In this document: piece after piece, positions 34,889-47,555 of the stretch
How the letters are laid out: each line of letters starts with the position of its first letter
How positions within the stretch are numbered: position 1 is the first letter of the stretch
NCBI GenBank assembly: GCA_025506515.1
Contig: CM046452.1
Location: 102,082,559 to 102,146,558, forward strand
Source: Flaveria trinervia
Lineage: Eukaryota > Streptophyta > Magnoliopsida > Asterales > Asteraceae
Reading direction: 5' to 3'
DNA length: 64,000 bases
Notes under the pieces: generated by a model
What the model saw: only the letters and a program-made list of their open reading frames with translations
The model's database searches: none
Told to the model about the DNA's origin: nothing
Position numbers and translations under genes: made by a program

Positions 34889-36863
34889 ATGGCGAGTGTC
34901 ATCAATCAAAGAAGGTAATTATGCACCTACAATCATGGTATTGGTTTAGCCAAATGCTCTTCATTTTGTGCCTTTTTAAGAGTTTAAACCACGGTTTCTT
35001 TATTTAGGGATTCATATTCGGAGTTTGGAACACGTGACAACAAAGAATCTATAAGAGGTTAATTTGTGTTTGTTATGAGCATAGTGTTTTGATTTTTTTA
35101 TTGCATCGTGATTAACATAGTTGGATCTTCAATTGTACGTGAAAATATTAGTTTCTTGATTAAGGTCGTGTTTAATACTAACATGGAGTTTTTGTGGTGA
35201 TTTTGTTTGCACGTAGATAAGAAATCACAAGATTACGATAACAACGAGTATGTGGCTGCCATAGCTGCAGCAACGTTTGCTATACATTCATTCGAAGAAA
35301 CAATGAGCTCTCAGCATAGGAAAAAAGAGAATACAAGGGAAGGTAAATAATTAAAATCATGGGTTAAAGTTTGTTTTTGGCTTTTTGTTTTATGTTAACT
35401 TTTTACATTTTAATGATCAGTATATTATTAGTTATCTTAATTATATAATTACAAAATTAGAAAAATTTAAAGTTAGTATCTCCTGGTGTTTTTTTAATCT
35501 AAGTTTGTTTTTTTTAATTTTTTTAATTAGTAGCATTCATAAGAAGTGATTTTACACAAAATTATCTTTAATTTTTTTTTTCATGTACTTATCGATTATA
35601 TATGATATTAATATACTACAACCAAGTTTCATATAGCACACCTCTTCATTTTCAATAAAGTTAACGAGGTTTGTATAGTTATTAATTTAATCGTGTGAAA
35701 ATATTTTATATTATCTATACAAAATCGTAATATATATTTTTTCAAGACTCCAAATAAAAAGTTCGAATATTTATGTATACTTAACTGCTCTCAATTTTTT
35801 TATTTTTTTATTTAGGTTTAGAACTTTACATTTACCAACGATAAAGTAAATTAATTTAGATTCTGGTATTTATAGCTTCCTCGTTTCATATTATGCAATT
35901 TAAAATTCATATGCTTCTTGATCTGTTTAAATTTTAACTAAATTTTACATAAAACCTAAAAATCAAAACACCATACAAAAGTACAAAACACCTCCTTAGA
36001 TTACTAGAAAACAACCTTTGGGATTTTGACAACCATATTTCGTTACAAAACACGTTATGATTTTGACTTCAAGCATATATCGAGAACACATTTAGATTGC
36101 TAAGAACAAGGAATGATGATGTATCTGTTAATCACGACTTAATCCTATGTATCTGTTTGATTAGTTGATGCTTCCATGAGAAAGAGAACGAGTCAAGTCG
36201 ATAAAGTTTCATCGTTCAGTAGGCCTAAAGAGTCATATGGTAATAGAAATTTAAACGTACATGGAGGTGGAAACACGAAAGTTGATGCTTGGGAGAAAGC
36301 TGAATTACTAAAGATTCAAAAAAGGTACAAAAAATCATTATTCAAATCAATCACCAATATTAGTGATCACCAAAACGGTGGTTGCAAATATTGAGTTTTA
36401 TAGCACTTTAATGATCCCGAATCTTTGTTTTTTATTAATATTCTCAAAAATGGCAAAATTCCCAGATATGAAAAGAGTAACCTAACAATTCTTGAATGGG
36501 AGAACGAGAAGAAAGCGAGGGCTAAATGTAAAGTGGAAGAAAAAAAGGTAGTTTGACTGTTTAATCAATTTCGTTCTTAGTTTTGACTTTCTTAATTTTA
36601 TTAAGGACCTTTATACATTGAAAAGGTCAACAATTCGAAGTAAACATTCTTATGATGATTTGAAACAGAAAGAAATGGATCAAAGAAGATCGATCAATTG
36701 GCAACATTACCAGAACAAGCTTGCAAGAATTGATCATGTAGCTGGAGGAGCAAGATCACAAGCCGAAAAGAATAGAAAGAAGGAAGAACAAAAGATTAAA
36801 GATCGAGCAAAAGAGATGAGATCACTTGGAGTTACATCTCCAAAATATTGCTTCCTCTGCTGA
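34889..36863 (+). CDS. remorin family protein
   Basis: Six exons: 34889-34914, 35008-35057, 35217-35342, 36165-36324, 36466-36547 and 36606-36863. They join in frame to 233 residues. Remorins are plant-specific plasma-membrane nanodomain scaffolds that act in signalling, symbiosis and immunity. The C-terminal remorin domain spans about residue 105 to the end: DAWEKAELLKIQKRYEKSN, then ILEWENEKKARAKCKVEEKK, then YQNKLARIDHVAGGARSQAE, with the typical alternating charge of a coiled coil. The protein ends SPKYCFLC; the terminal cysteines fit the S-acylated C-terminal anchor of the family. The N-terminal part is variable and contains NNEYVAAIAAATFAIHSFEE, as in the longer non-group-1 remorins. 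Exon 6 must use the acceptor at 36604-36605; the next AG downstream would give a rapid stop. Between the two coiled-coil halves lies an unusual Ser/Lys-rich stretch (LYTLKRSTIRSKHSYDDLK). Confidence 0.88.
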
Positions 36864-37429
36864 TTTGATCTCTATGTCTATACAATACTTATTTCGTTGC
36901 TTAAATTTATGTACAAGATGTTAGCATCCAAATTAACGTTCATATATTTGACAAGTTTGTAAAGTTTGGGACCTTGAAATATTGAAAGTTTAAACTTTGA
37001 TCGCATGAAGACAATAAATATTAGTTGGTAGTTGATTGCAAGCGATGTAGTAGAATCATACAAGTTTTATAAAAAATTAAAAGAAAATAACAAAAAATAA
37101 TAATAATGTTTTAAAAGTGTTCAAATGTAGTTATTCATGTATATTTTTCTTAAATCGAGTCATTATAGAACTTTCTTACGTAAATAAAGTAATGAAGGAG
37201 AAAACATGGAGGTCGAATTTTTCAATATATGATATTATATTAAAAAATAAAAAATTAGGTTAATTATATTTAAAAAAACTAAAAATCACGTCATTGTTTC
37301 ACGTTAGTATAAAAAAAGGAAAAACACATTCCTAATTAAAACAAAAAGAATAGGTTAAAAACATGTTAAAACTTATATAATTTAGTTAAAATATGAAAGT
37401 CGAGTAGCCTAAATGAAGCATTTTTTTAA

Positions 37430-37498
37430 CTTAAGTTATCTTATTAAAACACTTTTATAACCTGATTACTATTTTACAAGGTTATCCCAAAAATTAAA
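37430..37498. mobile_element. MITE-like family B end
   Basis: Read from the right, this begins GGGATAACCTTGTAAAATAG and continues with an AGTAATCAGG-type word, matching the long inverted ends of 27249-27685 and 49845-50289. The opposite end was not located, so the copy may be truncated. Confidence 0.45.
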
Positions 37499-38826
37499 GT
37501 ATTGATGGACTTTTTGTTTGGTAGCATCTTATTTTTGTTTAGTTTTTAGGTATTATCTTTTTACCGGTTAACTTTGCCAATTTAGCCTTAACTATTTTAA
37601 TCTAGTTCTTGATTGTGTAATTAATCATGTGGTTAAACCAACCCATTAGCTAATTAAACTTCTAGATCTATAGTTTAGCATCAAGCGAAGTGACATCAAT
37701 GAAAAAGCAAACATAAATGTTGAAATGTCTTGCTGCTAAAACAATCATCCAATCTCAAGCAAGGGATAGGGTTTTGTCCATTAATCGACGTTGATTTAAA
37801 AATATTGATCACTCTGACTATCACCATTAATCGTAATTTGAAAGTATAATATTTATGTATGCAATCAAATTATGCATAGTTATCAAATTTGTTTTTATAA
37901 TATAACCTATGAACACTTGTATAAATTAAGTAAAAGGCCTACATTGATTTAAAATAGTATAAATTAAAACTATTCAAAAATAATACAAAAAATTATGGTG
38001 TGATTTCGTTATCACTATCATCAATCATTAAATTAGTACAAAAGGTCAAATAATAACAAGATTTTTTCTACTTGATCACTATTATAGAGCAAAAAAAAAG
38101 ATTTAGTACTACAATTAGAGGTTTGGGGTAAATGTACGTATGTGTTTGTTGACCCGAGATGTTTTAATTTGAAATACATGTTATGAATTACAGTCACTCA
38201 AATACAGGTATTCAATGGTAGATGTATACCACTCAAAAAATATTCTCCGGATTTTCCTTTAGCCGACACTTGGGTCCGCCCGTAGTCTAGGTGTATGATA
38301 CTCACGTAACTGTTGAAGCAAACACACTGAGCCTTAGATAGGTCCATCCGTATGTTCAATCCTCCAAAATGTTAACATAATTTGTAGTTTATTGGAACAG
38401 TGCCACCCAATGATGTTCAATGTTGTCACATCTTGTCCACTGTGTACAAATTTTGTTCAAGACTTTGGTGTCACTCTGGACCTTTGCATTCATTCGTCAA
38501 GTCAGTATCTCATTCAATGCAGCAAGTCTATGTACGTGTTAATTAGCCGACACAATACACGAGTGTAATGGTCAATCAAAAGTTATCTTCAATTGTGTGT
38601 TAGGAATGTCATCTTATTTGTACATACACACATGTACAGTCACACGTATATAAAATCAATTCATTTCAAAACCAATAATATTTGTAGACGAGAGTTAACG
38701 GGTAAACTTAGTTTCAAATCTGATAGTAAGTGATATATTTTGTAGTTTAAGAGTAGTAGAAGTTTGTCATTCTAAAATAATTAAAAAATTATACATTGTA
38801 AATCATGAAAGCCAGTTGAACTCTTC

Positions 38827-38872
38827 TATTATTATTATTATTATTATTATATTATTATTATTATTATTATTA

Positions 38873-38921
<49 letters not shown>

Positions 38922-38941
38922 TATTATTATTATTATTATTA
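38827..38941. repeat. (ATT)n microsatellite
   Basis: About 38 ATT units in several blocks with small interruptions. It is likely to be highly polymorphic and is unrelated to any gene here. Confidence 0.97.
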
Positions 38942-41900
38942 TATAAATTAACTAGAATATATGTTTTAAATATTTTTGAGATTTTTTTTATTTAACATAT
39001 AGTAATAATAGTTTCATCTTCTACTAGCACGTGTATTGCTCTACGTATAGTACATGTATGTGTGTCACTTATCATTAAAAACTAAAAAGAATGTTTTTGC
39101 TACCGTGAGCTAGTTCGCAAGAACCTAACAATATATGCCTCCTCTCATAGAGGTGCATCATTACGATCACTACACCTCATGGTTCGAGATCACATCTGCC
39201 CGGATGGCTGGGTTTCACTACGTCTTATCTTATAAAGACTTTTTTTACTAAAAAATTGTTAAACTTTTCAAGTGTTTTGAGGAAGGTTTGGTTTTCTAAA
39301 AATAATATTAACGAATTTACACGATGGTGTTGAGTACTTATGTACCTTTCTTATTAGAATTACTGTTGTAACCAACAATTCATGCTTGGTTAAATAATTT
39401 ATATAATAATTTTAACCTTTTTAATACAAGCTAGACTGATTCTTTTATTAAAACTATCTAAATATTTGAAATATATAAATTATTGTTAAGTGATTAAAGT
39501 TTCAATAAATTTCACGTCTTGTATTTGACTTTTAAATTTTGTATTAATGTTCCATATTACTTGTATCATGAAAGACAGAAAGATACCTTCCATCGTAATG
39601 TGTAGGGCGCAAAGGACTCTATATGACTGTATATCATTGTATACATTATATCTTACTATTTCTCATGAAACAGAAAAAGTATAATTATACATAAAAATAT
39701 ATATAATCATAGTAGTACCATTCAAGTAATTTACTTTTAAGCTACTTTATTTATCTTTATTTATATAACTTTTAATTGAAAAAAGAAAGTCCACACCAAA
39801 TCAACAAACTTAAACATGCATGAGTTAACTTATATGTTATTATATTGATGTATTAACATATACACGTCTCCATGGGGACCGGTGACAAACGGCGTTTCTC
39901 CTCATTAACTAGTTTGAATATTGTAGAGTGAAGATTTGATAGTGTTAGAGATAGTTAGCATAAAAAGAATAGGTGTTGGTAGAAAATAAAATAATATAAA
40001 AACACATATCATATAACTTGTTGCTCAATGGTCTCAAATAGTTAAAAAAGTCTATAATCATATTATATAGACAAATGACATAATTCCTAGTAAGTTTAGT
40101 ACTTTAGCGAGAACATGATTTTGATATTAAAAAACATGAAAACACAAAAGAAAACATATTTAGTCGGAACGATATGATTAAAATTACATCCTATCTCTAT
40201 CTGTATTAAATAAGAAATAAATAGATTAAATATGATATTAATTCAAACATATATACATATTTCAACCCTAGATAAGATGAGTTGGAAAAAATAGGAGGAT
40301 TATTTAATGGAACTAAGTAAATAATACTCCGTTTGGACCATATATTGTTTCCTCAAGGGGGTACATGGTGGACGATTTTGGACCATCGTATCCGAACTAG
40401 ATTCAGCAAATAAAATAAACACACATAAGCCTATCTATAACACTATTTGCAAGGATAGCCTGCTTAGAGCTTGTACCCTGTGTATCTCTTGTTGTACTTT
40501 ACTAGTTTACTACATTATGTTTCCTAAAGTACAATTTATCAAGTTGTCCCGCTCATTGTGTGTTTGTGATTTGATGGACTGATAATATCATTTGATAAAA
40601 GGTCTAATGATGACGATCTATGCTAAGCTATCTCTCTTTAGTTAGGGTGTTTTTTTTGTTTGATCATTTCTGATCTTTATGCATTTCACTATTATGGAGT
40701 ATGAGATCACCGTTCTAATTCTAGGTGATTGGAGTTTTTTGGTTTCATCCGTCTTAAGAATATCTAATGGTGTATTTGAAAATTCCGTTAGTAAAAAAAT
40801 ATACGACAATTTGTATTTTGTAATTATTAAAAAAAGCTAAGAGTTCCATCTTGAAAACATCTCCTAAGTTGCTATAAGGTTATTTCAATAGAAAAATGTA
40901 AAATTCGATTTAGTTATCAACATTAATACAACTAGGTTAAAACTCCGTTTGTTGTTGCGGTGTTTCGTAACGTTGTAGAAGTGATATAAATACAAAAGAG
41001 CAAAAAAAATTGTAACATGAGTGCATTGACATGATATATTGACTGGGGTCATAACAATAAACCAACATATATTAAATCCTAACCTTATCAATCAAATTAA
41101 AAAAATAAACATGTAAGAAGGTATTTAGTTACACGTAACATAAAAATGAGACCAAGTTAAAAAATAATAAAATAATATAAAAAACACAAAAGCAAGAGGG
41201 GTTACAAAATGAAAGCATGAAAAAAATAGGCCCATACAGGAAACAACACAAACTCTACTGTAACATATAAGTTAGCATTTTACTATAGTATATATAATGA
41301 CAATTTTAAATTAGTTAGAAGTTCCTAATATATATGGGTTGATAGATGGAGAAGAAAAGAATAAAAAAAATAATTATGTTATTATTCTTACAAGACATTA
41401 GGCACAAGTATTTTAAGTTACTTGCATAAAAAAACTCATAATACGTACAAAATAAATAAGAGAGCAAACACACACACGAATAATTTTTAAGTACGGTCAT
41501 CCGGGTAAACCCATTAGCGAAAGGCCACCCACGCCCATGCTGGTGACCAGCCTCGCCCATCATTTCAAGGGAAACCCACCATCTAAAGGTCCACTGTAGT
41601 AAACCCCTGGTCCACTAAAAGCATATTACACGTAGTAAGACTCCAATTTATCATCTTCATTTTAGAAAATCATAGGGTATCTCTTCCTAAACCAGTTTAT
41701 CTAGGACTCACCGACAAATAAGAGAGCAAACTAAAAGACAAACTTTATAGAGTTTTTTCTACGAACGAATAGAAATATTACATCAAGTTATGTAACAAGT
41801 TCATTGTAATTTTTTATTTTTTGAAACGTATATTCAAATGCTAAAATGATATCCCTAGATAATGTTTAACTGTTTATGAATTTAAACCACTTATAACTTT

Positions 41901-43201
41901 TTTATCCTCAAAACAAAATCATACACTGATTTGTTGCTACTTTTGTAAGAAAATTTAAAAATTAAAAACAAGTTTGTAAATGCACCTATCATAGGTCATA
42001 ACTCACAAAGAACCTAAGCCACCAAGTTTGCCTTGGATACAAGGTAATCTTGCTAAGCTCTTAATGATGTGGACGCAGCCCTTAGTTTGAATGGACCCAT
42101 TAGTTAACTAGAATTAACCACTGACCCAACAAAACCTCATGCAAAACTACTTTGACCAATAATTTTGTGATATAAAAACAAACACAAGCCAAAAAATTCA
42201 CTCATATATTTTTTATATATATAATATAGTTTGTCGTATTGCAACACTAAAGAATTTCTCTTTTAATATCTCTGGGAACTTCTTGTAACAAAGAACGTCA
42301 GTGTCTACGTAACTTGGCCTAAACGCAGTGAATTGTGTCACGTACTCATCAATTTGGATGAACAATTATACATAGTTGATTTTGGTTGTTTGAGGTACAC
42401 TCTGGTCTCCCATAATCATTTGAGTGTTCTCTTTACTTTTAGCCCCACTTAAGTTACAGTAAATATAGTCGGTTATTATACCGACTGATCCGTAAGCCGC
42501 AACTAGTTCTAAAATAAGAGTTTAAAACATCTTAGGTAAAAGACCAAAGATTCTCTTTTGCTTCGCTCTCGAGAGTATGAACGTGCTGACGGGGTTCGAA
42601 TACATCATATTGCTGCATCAGAATGGAAGTCTGTGATGATCAAAGACAAGAACTTGACAAAAAGAAGGAAAGACAGTGACCAATCAAAAAAACATGCATA
42701 GAATAAGCTTAAATGTGTTGATTGAAAAGAAAAGAAGCAAAACACATAACAAAATATCCACTTCTCCCCACATGACAATTCAGTCCACCACATAATATGG
42801 TATGATCCATCACAACTCTAATTAGAAATCCCATTTGGAGCCCACATAACTCCCAAATTGATAGCAGAGAATCTCATCATAAATCCCAACCATTGAGAGG
42901 GTGGGTTGGGGGTAGGATCACTCATCTCTATTTATATATCCCCCAAACTAAGTGGGGAATACCCAAATTGGAATCTGAAAACATCATAAGAAAGCTAAAA
43001 ACTAGAAGAAAGATAAAGATCCTTCCCACATGCATAGGCAACAGCAGCAGCAGCATACCCCTCCTGTTGTCCCCATGTACATGCCCACTATAGAATCACT
43101 TCCTTTTTGTGGGTAAGAACTTTTTCCACAGGTTATTCATTCACTTGTACCTTCTGCTAGGAAGGTTGTACCATGTTGTTCTGGAAAAAGGTCTAGTCTT
43201 T

Positions 43202-43211
43202 CTTTATAAAG
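43202..43211 (+). promoter_or_regulatory. possible TATA box of the PIF7-like gene
   Basis: CTTTATAAAG contains TTATAAA 84-91 bases before the start codon, which would put transcription start near 43235. A second TATA-like run (TATTTATATATCCCCC, about 42929) would give a leader over 300 bases long. Sequence alone does not decide between them. Confidence 0.4.
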
Positions 43212-43218
43212 GACCTAT

Positions 43219-43259
43219 CTTGCAAGTTGGAAGTTGCAAGTGACTGTGTGTCCACACAG
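43219..43259 (+). promoter_or_regulatory. two perfect hairpins in the PIF7-like 5' leader
   Basis: Hairpin 1 pairs CTTGCAA (43219-43225) with TTGCAAG (43234-43240) around an 8-base loop. Hairpin 2 pairs CTGTGTG (43244-43250) with CACACAG (43253-43259), and in practice forms a 6-bp stem with a 4-base loop. Hairpin 2 ends 35 bases before the start codon. Arabidopsis PIF7 is reported to have a temperature-responsive hairpin in its leader, so this position is suggestive. Whether hairpin 1 is transcribed depends on which TATA box is used. Confidence 0.5.
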
Positions 43260-43294
43260 CTTTATTGCTTCTTCGTCCATTTGCACAGAAATAG

Positions 43295-45063
43295 ATGACA
43301 GATTACAGGTTACTACCCAGAATAAAAAGATTGATGTTAAACACTCAAGAAATGATCTTTTAATCATTTGGGTGTATGAGTAATTTACTTGCTCTTAAAT
43401 TGTGTAAATTTGCAGGCTTGGTGACAATGGAGTTGCAGAAATTACATGGGAAAATGGTCAACCATCCATGCATGAGCTTGGGAGGACCAATGAAACACTA
43501 GAGTCCATTGTTCATCATGCTACAGCATATTACAACCAAAGTCAAAATCAAGAATTTGACCAACAAACAAGTCAAAATCTGCCAAGAACACACAATCTAA
43601 GCTCAAATGTTGCATCTTCCAGTGGGAATTGGGTCGAATGTGCCGGCCCGAGTTACCTAAAGAAACGGCCCCGATCACCTGCTGTTGTCCATGATCAGTG
43701 TGTAAGAAGTTTGGCTTTGCAAGAAGATAATATTAGCAACAGCAAAGATAATGACACTACAATGATGACTTGGCCTTCATCCGACTCACCTAATCAAAGC
43801 TTGAAGAGTAAAAACACAGATGATGATTCTGCTTGTCAATATGGATGGGTAAAAACTAAAAAGTTTCAAAATTTTATGGACAACTAAGACTTTTTAAGTA
43901 AATTACTTTGAATTATTATGGTTGTTTAATGGTTTCTTGATTTTGAACAGGAAAATAAAGAAGAAGAATGCAGGACTGAAGGTGAAACAGTTCGATCTCG
44001 ATCAAGTAGACGAAGCAGAGCTGCTGCTATTCATAACCAGTCTGAAAGGGTAATTTGTTTGTAAGATAATCATATAAAGAAGTACTAAAACTTCGAAAAT
44101 TTTCTGTCGCTAAATGTGATCTTATATGATAATTTTAGCGACGAAGAGAAAGGATTAACCAGAAGATGAAAGCGCTACAGAAGCTCGTGCCTAATGCCAA
44201 TAAGGTCAGAATTAAATTTGTGTTCTTTTGTGCTGTTTGGCTTTTGTAGTCAATCCTACCAACTTCCATTTCTAAATTCATTATTCATTTCTTAAACAAC
44301 TTTGCATGAAGACCTTTACATATATAGCAGATAGCATGATTTACGGGATTATCATAATAAACTAAAAACTATAATCTATTTTTATTGATATTAAAAGTTT
44401 TAAATTAGTAGGTTTGACCTTATAAGTCAACATGTACCTCTTTTTTTTAGTCATTTCAGTGTGAAAAGTATCTAAATTTGGGAGTTGTTTATATAGACAG
44501 ATAAAGCTTCCATGTTGGATGAAGTGATAGATTACTTAAAGAAGCTACAAGCACATGTGCAAATAATGAAAAACATGTCAGTTCCATCACAGCAAATGAT
44601 GATACCCCTACAATTGCAACAACTGCAGCAACAGCAACTTCAGATGTCAATGCTAGCCCGAATGGGCATGGGATTAGGCATTCAGATTGGCATGCCACCT
44701 CCAGCTCAGCATCCTTTCATGGTCCCACAAACAATGATTAGCCCCCTCCACATAGGCGCCACGTCACAAACAATCCACAATCGCCCGGTAACCAACACCA
44801 CAGTTCCTTACAGGGATCCACAGAACGCTTTTCTAGCACAAGTATGTCAAGAATCGATGTTGTAATTCAAGTTTGATTTTCAAGAGGCAAACTCTTAGTT
44901 TTGAACTTCATAATAAATAATAACTTTTATGCTTTATTTCTTGGTGCAGAATATAAATATGGATATGTACAACAACATGGCAGAGTTCTACCGACAACAG
45001 GTCAATCAGGGAAAGTCAATGGGCACGAGCTCATCTCAGCCAGACTATAATCGGGGAGAGTGA
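43295..45063 (+). CDS. PIF7: phytochrome-interacting bHLH factor, PIF7-like
   Basis: Six coding exons: 43295-43308, 43416-43848, 43951-44049, 44139-44204, 44497-44841 and 44950-45063. They join in frame to 356 residues. The factor binds E/G-box DNA and promotes shade- and warmth-induced growth when phytochrome B is inactive (family knowledge). The first coding exon is only 14 nt (MTDY plus two bases of Arg5). It places the active-phytochrome-B-binding motif AEITWENGQ at residues 12-20, almost at the N-terminus as in Arabidopsis PIF7. The bHLH domain spans about 169-225: basic region RSRAAAIHNQSERRRRERIN with His177, Glu181 and Arg185, then TDKASMLDEVIDYLKKLQ. A Gln/Met-rich region follows (LQMSMLARMGMG). 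The ending NMDMYNNMAEFYRQQ matches the PIF7 C-terminus, supporting orthology over UNE10/PIF8. Regulation may include the leader hairpins at 43219-43259. Confidence 0.92.
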
Positions 45064-47555
45064 TGATAAACAAAAGCATCTTGTAGTTATTTATCGATAA
45101 AACTATAATTACAACTTGAGACGTTGATCATGTAAACGTTCTTTTGGTGTATATTTATTCATAATATCAATTGTACTGGTTTGTTATGTTTTGCCAAAGT
45201 ACAACAGAACCAAAAACGTTTTACATTCTTGGCTGATATTGCTTCGCCACCATGAAAGGTGTCATCTTTAGTGCACATAATACGACCCACAAAGCAAGAT
45301 TTCTGATATATGATCCAGATTGAACAGCATGTCAATATTGATGACTAAAACACAAAAGAAAGCCACAAGCAGACATATTTTGAGAACTCAGACCAAAGAC
45401 AGTGGATAAGTTTGACAAAAAGTGGGGTCAAACATGGATTGCAGTAATGCTAGGCCACAGGTTTTCATGTCCCATAAAACTGGATCAATAGATTATCTCC
45501 AAAAGATTTGATATGTGTTTGCAGAAGCAGGAGGACCTCAAGAAAGATATGAAATTGAAATAAAATAAATAAAATGAAGAAAAAACCGCTAGTGGGATAA
45601 TATTAATAATTGAAAAAAGACTCAGTGTAAGCGAATCATAATATGTTAAATTATAGAGAAAGAGTTTCACTTTCTATGGAGTGATGAGGTTGTTCCCAAC
45701 ATTTAAATCACACAGGCTGGATTCATGTGAAATGATTGGGTATATCTTGTACTATTGTGTTGCCAGATAGTAACATTTACTCCATGGATGGACTCCACTT
45801 CTGTTTCAATCATTTATACTATTTGTTTATGTTATTTCATACAAAAAACATGCCTTTTCCTTGCTTAATATATGATATAAATCTCAAACTAAATAACCAA
45901 CAAAGTACAACTTTTAAGCTCAACTTAGAGTAATTATATATAAGTGTATACATGCGCACATACATATAGAGGGGCATTCATTTCGGTACATGAAATATAC
46001 AAGTCAAAGAAAAGAACCGAATGTCGTAAAAGATGTATAAAACCCCACTTGTCACTTGAATGATACCACTGCGTCCAAGAATAGAAATTTATCGAGGTCT
46101 TCAAACTGTTGATCTTAATTGATTTAATTTCAAGGTTTAAATCAGTCTTTCCATTTTTACAAATAAAGATTTTAAGAACATGGTAAAAGATGTCCTTGGA
46201 GTTGTTCATCGCTTAGCTGGCCCTTGGGTGACATTGGAGGTCCAAAAACAACACAAGTTCCCAAGGAGAAAGTCCGTTCACCAGATGGTACATAGAGAGT
46301 AAAAGAAACTATCAAATGATTAAAAGAGAGAAATAACGTCGGTGAAATTTGATTCTCGGGTTTGACATGGAGATCTGTTGGTCTCTACCGACTGCTGATG
46401 TTCTAATTATAGATAGAAACACATGAATAACTCAAAGTAAAACAAAGTTGAAACACAAATATTTAAGGATCCAATTCAGGCTTCGAAATAATTAACAAAG
46501 ACCAAGGGTTAAATATTTAACTTATAACGTACTTATGTATATGCGTATGCTTAACATACATATGATTTAATAATTTGTTCACATGTAATTAGTTAATCTT
46601 GATTTGTTATTGTTTTTATCAAAGAGCTCTTTTAGGTTTTAATTTTTCACGATCCATAAATAAACTCTACACTCGTTTCATTTGTTATAGATTACTGTCA
46701 AATAATAATATTTTATATTTAACACTTGTATTTTGATACTGAATCAATTACCTAGAATTATTTAAGCATATACCGTAGAAAAATGTGTTAAAGTCAGTAT
46801 TAGCTTGATTTTGTACTAAATGATAAAGTCTTGCACCGAGCAAAACTAATTGATTGGAAAATCTTTTGTACAAAACCAAAATAGAAACTAAACCAATGAA
46901 TAGTTTTATTATGTTACATGATTTGGTTATGAAACTGAGGGCATGTATATGAAGCCCAATGAACACAACATCAATGGCTGTCATTTCAGCCCAGGAAACA
47001 AAGCCATGACCACACTCATGTGCCAGGAGCAACGCCAGTTCTCATGCACAGAGGTCGGTGTGCCATGGCGGGAGTGGCTCCAATCTCAGCCACACCTGAC
47101 ACTCCAATTCAAACTCTCAATAAAATAAGAGTTCACTAAGCGTACCCCAATATGCTTATGCTTAACATACTCCTTAATGAGTAAAGTAAAAAAGATGCGA
47201 CTAATTTACTAGATGGTATGATATTAAATAGGTAATATGTTACTCGTTTGTGAATGACATTTGAGTATGTTTGTGTAGTTGTTTTCAATCAATGATTGTT
47301 AGCACAATAACCATACTGCCTTCAAGATCATCCCTATTATAGATATTGAAACAATAACATAAATTAATAAGCATTAACATCCCAATATAAAAGAATATTA
47401 TGAAGAAGATAATAGAATTTTTTTACAGGCACTGAGAAGCAACATGACACCTGATGCTTTATGTTTACAACACAAAGATGAAACAAGTTTGAAACTTTGC
47501 AAACTAGTGCTAAAAAGATATCCAAACTAAAGAAAAACAAGAACCAAAAGCAACC
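45064..47555. other. intergenic region between convergent PIF7-like and RING genes
   Basis: The two genes converge here, so both 3' ends lie in this stretch. No intact gene is visible. A GC-richer island at 46930-47110 carries a His-box-like HECGH open frame on the minus strand, described as a possible gene fragment. Confidence 0.5.
46900..47110 (-). pseudogene. possible gene fragment with HECGH motif
   Basis: An island of higher GC than its surroundings has a minus-strand frame reading LLLAHECGHGFVSWAEM. HECGH is the first histidine box of FAD2-type membrane desaturases (AHECGHHAF...) and also fits HExxH metalloproteases. The frame is interrupted upstream and runs into AT-rich sequence downstream, so at best this is a short decayed fragment. 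It could be chance. Confidence 0.2.

Larger units (their letters stand above)
36864..42880. other. 6-kb gene-free AT-rich region
   Basis: No gene is supported. It holds one end of a family B MITE-like element (about 37430-37498) and a large ATT microsatellite (38827-38941). A moderately GC-richer patch at 39100-39235 carries a B-box-like GGTTCGAGATC. Another patch near 41490-41620 has no recognisable identity. Confidence 0.55.

Noticed and set aside
39020..39050. Helitron-like CTAG next to CACGTGTATTGCTCTACGTA
   Set aside because: The hairpin abuts the CTAG directly. Helitron ends have a spacer of several bases, so this is more likely chance.
39100..39235. SINE-like patch with B-box-like GGTTCGAGATC
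   Set aside because: No A box, no target duplication and no A- or T-tail at a consistent end could be found. Low confidence only.
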